From Mycobacteriaceae bacterium (lineage in GTDB: Bacteria; Actinomycetota; Actinomycetes; Mycobacteriales; Mycobacteriaceae), in assembly GCA_013362555.1 (NCBI GenBank), contig JABFVX010000210.1, positions 1 through 7,540 on the forward strand: a DNA stretch of 7,540 bases, in the 5' to 3' direction. A model generated the notes under the pieces. That model made no database searches and had not been told where the DNA came from. It worked only from the letters and a program-made list of their open reading frames with translations. Below, in pieces: positions 6,186 to 7,540 of the stretch (within the stretch, counting starts at the first letter, position 1; every line of letters begins with the position of its first letter). The translations under genes were made by a program, and so were the position numbers.

Positions 6186-6422
6186 CTCAGTTGGGGGGTT
6201 ACGTCGGCAAACTACGCGTTCCTCTCTGTGAGGGGGCGGGTTGGCCGGTCATGGCGGCCAGGGCCGTGGCGACGGCCTGAAGGTCGGCCTTGATGTAGGT
6301 GGTGGTGGCCGAGCCGGTGGTGTCGGTACCGCGTCGGGTGGGGGTTCGGACCGGAGCACGGGCGTCATGCCGAAGACCTGCCTCGCGGGCGGGCCTCACC
6401 GGCCCGCGTCGCCTGCGGGGTG
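6186..6422. other. region without a recognised gene between vapB and repeat copy B
   Basis: This stretch of about 240 bp is GC-rich and codes for nothing I recognise. On the minus strand one frame ends in a peptide containing TTTYIKADLQAVATALAAM (stop near 6199), which looks like the end of a once longer protein, but I cannot name its family. Another minus-strand frame starting in copy B (6505) ends at 6365. This may be the remains of sequence that came in with the repeats. Confidence 0.3.
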
Positions 6423-6545
6423 TTGGTGGAATTCCATCGTTTTGGGTGTCCGGAGGGGGACTCGAACACACCGAACCGTCCCGCAGCACGGCTGCGGGGG
6501 TTCATGTGCTCGACGATAGCCCTCATTATTGCTGGTCGTCAACGG
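6423..6545 (-). repeat. copy B of the ~123-bp structured element with a tRNA-Leu 3'-end-like core
   Basis: This is the same-orientation partner of 5388-5510. On the minus strand: TTGACG (6542-6537) and TATCGT (6518-6513) are 18 bp apart, with an ATG 7 nt later (6505-6503). A hairpin CCCGCAG-CACGG-CTGCGGG follows (6480-6498, as written on the plus strand). Then comes the tRNA-like TTCGAGTCCCCCTCCGGACACC, with an intact T-loop sequence, and a closing hairpin GTGG-AATT-CCAT (6426-6437). No matching tRNA 5' acceptor strand (GTCCGGA) is nearby, so it is not an intact tRNA. Transcription from it would run toward vapBC. The ATG opens a 46-codon frame (MNPRSRAAG...) ending at 6365. Confidence 0.7.
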
Positions 6546-6589
6546 GTCACTCCTAGTCCTCGCCCTGGTACTGCTGCGCCGTCGATGCG

Positions 6590-6850
6590 TCCCGCCCGCC
6601 GACGGCTCCAGCCGTATCGCCTTGGTGAGCACTTCTGAGCGGATCTCGTCAGCCAGCTCACCCGCGGCGCGCAGACAGACCGACTGCACGCCCCTGCGGC
6701 TGAGGATCCCAGCCGGCTTGCCCCCTGCTTCGAGCACAGGAATCGTTGCTCGGGTGCGCATGCCTGCCGAGCAACTCACGGTCGGAGATGATGCCGTGCC
6801 GAACGAGCGTGCACGCCACCTCCACAGCGCCAGGGTCGAAGGTCGAGACC
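6590..6850 (-). pseudogene. decayed, frameshifted CBS-domain protein (possibly CBS-BON)
   Basis: Two minus-strand frames together read like a CBS domain. The first (about 6846-6762) gives FDPGAVEVACTLVRHGI, the usual opening helix. After a one-base frame change near 6760 the second gives ATIPVLEAGGKPAGILSRRG, the family's PV-(D/E)-xxGKxxGxxSRR strand-turn-strand. It is followed by AAGELADEIRSEVLTKAIRLEP, which resembles the linker into a BON domain. Third positions are G or C in both parts, as in the neighbours. No intact start or full domain remains. CBS proteins of this type bind adenine nucleotides and some are hypoxia-induced in mycobacteria. The call rests on short motifs and could be wrong. 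Confidence 0.38.
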
Positions 6851-6949
6851 GAACTGTCCCAACGGCACACAAATCCGTTCGGTCGCGGTGCGATCGAACG
6901 CCGGGCTACAAGCAGCTTCATTCCACCGCATGGCACTTGTTGTCCGGTA

Positions 6950-6987
6950 GTGAAATTCGGCCCTGCGCACTGTGACTTTCGGTGGGA
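6950..6987 (+). promoter_or_regulatory. two tandem DosR-box-like sequences upstream of the hibernation factor gene
   Basis: GTGAAATTCGGCCCTG (6950-6965) and GTGACTTTCGGTGGGA (6972-6987) both resemble the mycobacterial DosR (DevR) box, GGGACTTTCGGCCCT-like. The first agrees best in its right half, the second in its left half. They start 22 bp apart, about two helical turns, as DosR sites often do. They lie 46-83 bp before the ATG at 7033. The match is by eye to a recalled consensus. Confidence 0.4.
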
Positions 6988-7032
6988 CCTCGGCCTCTGG
7001 GCAGGCGACCCCCAGGTCGACACCATGGCGGC

Positions 7033-7368
7033 ATGACCGCATTGACTACCTTTTCCGATTGGTCGCTCATCCGCGTCTTCGTCGACCGCGGGATCGACAC
7101 TGGCATCTTTCCGATGGCGCGCGAGGCAATTGGCGCCGCCTTGGCGGACGCGCCCGCAGAAGTTCTTTCGGTTTATGTCCGCATGGTCGCTCAGCCCACC
7201 AGGGCGCTCGGCGAGGCGGTGCGGATTCGCGTCAACATCAATATCGGCGGCCGGCTGGTGCACGTCGAGGCGCTGGGTCCTACGGCAAGCTCGGCTGTGG
7301 AATTGGCGGGCAGTCGGGTGCGAAATCGACTGCGTGGACTGGCTGCCCATTTCAGCGCGGTTGAGTGA
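7033..7368 (+). CDS. short HPF/RaiA-like ribosome hibernation protein (N-terminal domain only)
   Basis: This 111-residue protein resembles the N-terminal ribosome-binding domain of hibernation promoting factors. It has an opening segment, a helix (PMAREAIGAALADAPAEV), then strands (VRIRVNINIGGRLVHVEALGP) and a second helix (TASSAVELAGSRVRNRLRGL). Actinobacterial dormancy-type members have a similar helix/strand order. Long HPFs have over 200 residues with a C-terminal dimerisation domain. Here the gene stops after the first domain, so it would be a short form or a truncated copy. The ATG at 7033 gives MTALTTFSDWS; an in-frame ATG at 6982 is less likely and would read through the DosR-like box. 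No strong RBS is seen. It converges on a universal stress protein gene. I am fairly confident of the fold, less of the function. Confidence 0.68.
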   Translation: MTALTTFSDWSLIRVFVDRGIDTGIFPMAREAIGAALADAPAEVLSVYVRMVAQPTRALGEAVRIRVNINIGGRLVHVEALGPTASSAVELAGSRVRNRLRGLAAHFSAVE

Positions 7369-7373
7369 CGATC

Positions 7374-7451
7374 GAGCGTCTCTGCACCTGAACCTCGCCC
7401 CTACACCCGCAGCTGCGGGTGTAGGGGCGAGGTTCAGGTGCAGAGGCGCTC
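7374..7451. terminator. 78-bp near-perfect palindrome, bidirectional terminator
   Basis: The sequence is symmetric about 7412/7413 (centre GCAGCTGC). There are 39 bp per arm, with only 7379/7446 not a Watson-Crick pair (T-G), and no spacer. It fills nearly all of the gap between the stop of the hibernation factor gene (7368) and the stop of the convergent universal stress protein gene (7455). The transcripts from both sides would end in the same very long hairpin. Confidence 0.85.
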
Positions 7452-7454
7452 ACA

Positions 7455-7540
7455 TTATCTGTGCAGCGGGTGGCAGATAAGGATCGGCACGTTCGCCCGG
7501 TTCAGCAGGTTCTGACTTGTCGAGCCGAGCAGGTTGGCCA
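7455..7540 (-). CDS. universal stress protein (UspA family), C-terminal end only
   Basis: Read leftward from the window edge in the frame starting at 7538, the sequence gives ANLLGSTSQNLLNRANVPIL then ICHPLHR and a TAA stop (7457-7455). This is the end of a UspA domain: the G-S-x-S-x-x-L-L ATP-binding segment and the last strand (N-V-P-I-L-I-C). Only 27 residues are inside the window. Universal stress proteins next to hibernation factors are typical of hypoxia/dormancy (DosR-type) gene sets in mycobacteria and relatives. Whether the protein has one or two Usp domains cannot be seen. Confidence 0.8.
   Translation of the reverse strand, partial: ANLLGSTSQNLLNRANVPILICHPLHR

Noticed and set aside
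6199..6330. Remnant of a tyrosine recombinase (TTTYIKADLQ...)
   Set aside because: The short peptide vaguely recalls a recombinase C-terminus, but no catalytic R-H-R-Y residue can be placed, so I do not call it.
6423..6510. A complete tRNA gene on the minus strand
   Set aside because: Only the T-loop and 3' acceptor are recognisable. The T-stem pairs poorly (GTGTG with CCCCC) and no 5' acceptor strand or anticodon arm is found.
5388..6545. CRISPR array or insertion sequence
   Set aside because: There are only two divergent repeat copies separated by over 1 kb, with no transposase and no terminal inverted repeats.

Overview
The window is GC-rich DNA whose genes use mostly G or C at third codon positions. 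It encodes an LLM-class flavin oxidoreductase, a type VII (ESX/WXG100-like) secreted-protein pair and a hibernation-factor/universal-stress-protein pair, and several starts look leaderless. Together these point to a chromosome of the Mycobacteriales (Nocardia, Rhodococcus or Mycobacterium type). This is inferred from gene content, not from a marker gene.

Left part (1-2749): the C-terminal half of a luciferase-like flavin oxidoreductase enters from the left edge (+). It converges on a DHA2-type drug:H+ antiporter (-), with a hairpin between the two stops. The antiporter is divergent from an HxlR-type repressor (+). The short region between them carries a perfect 16-bp inverted repeat that overlaps the antiporter's start codon and its likely -35, a classic local repressor/efflux pair.

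Middle part (2761-5156): a two-gene (-) operon encodes small helical proteins resembling ESX/WXG100-type substrates, with no toxin or secretion gene beside it. Next come tandem hairpins, then an AhpD-like carboxymuconolactone-decarboxylase-family protein (-), divergent from an AraC-family regulator (+). A perfect 13-bp inverted repeat with 31-bp spacing lies between these two and fixes the regulator's start at a GTG.

Right part (5157-7540): a vapBC toxin-antitoxin operon (-) is bracketed by two same-orientation copies of an undescribed ~123-bp element. The copies are about two-thirds identical and exactly 1035 bp apart. Each carries a promoter-like block, a start codon 7 nt after the -10, a hairpin and a core of at least 18 bp that looks like the 3' end of an actinobacterial tRNA-Leu. 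Beyond them is a decayed, frameshifted CBS-domain gene (-), then a short ribosome hibernation factor-like gene (+) preceded by two DosR-box-like sequences. It converges on a universal stress protein gene (-, cut by the right edge). The gap between those two stops is almost entirely a 78-bp near-perfect palindrome. This end looks like a fragment of a hypoxia/dormancy locus.
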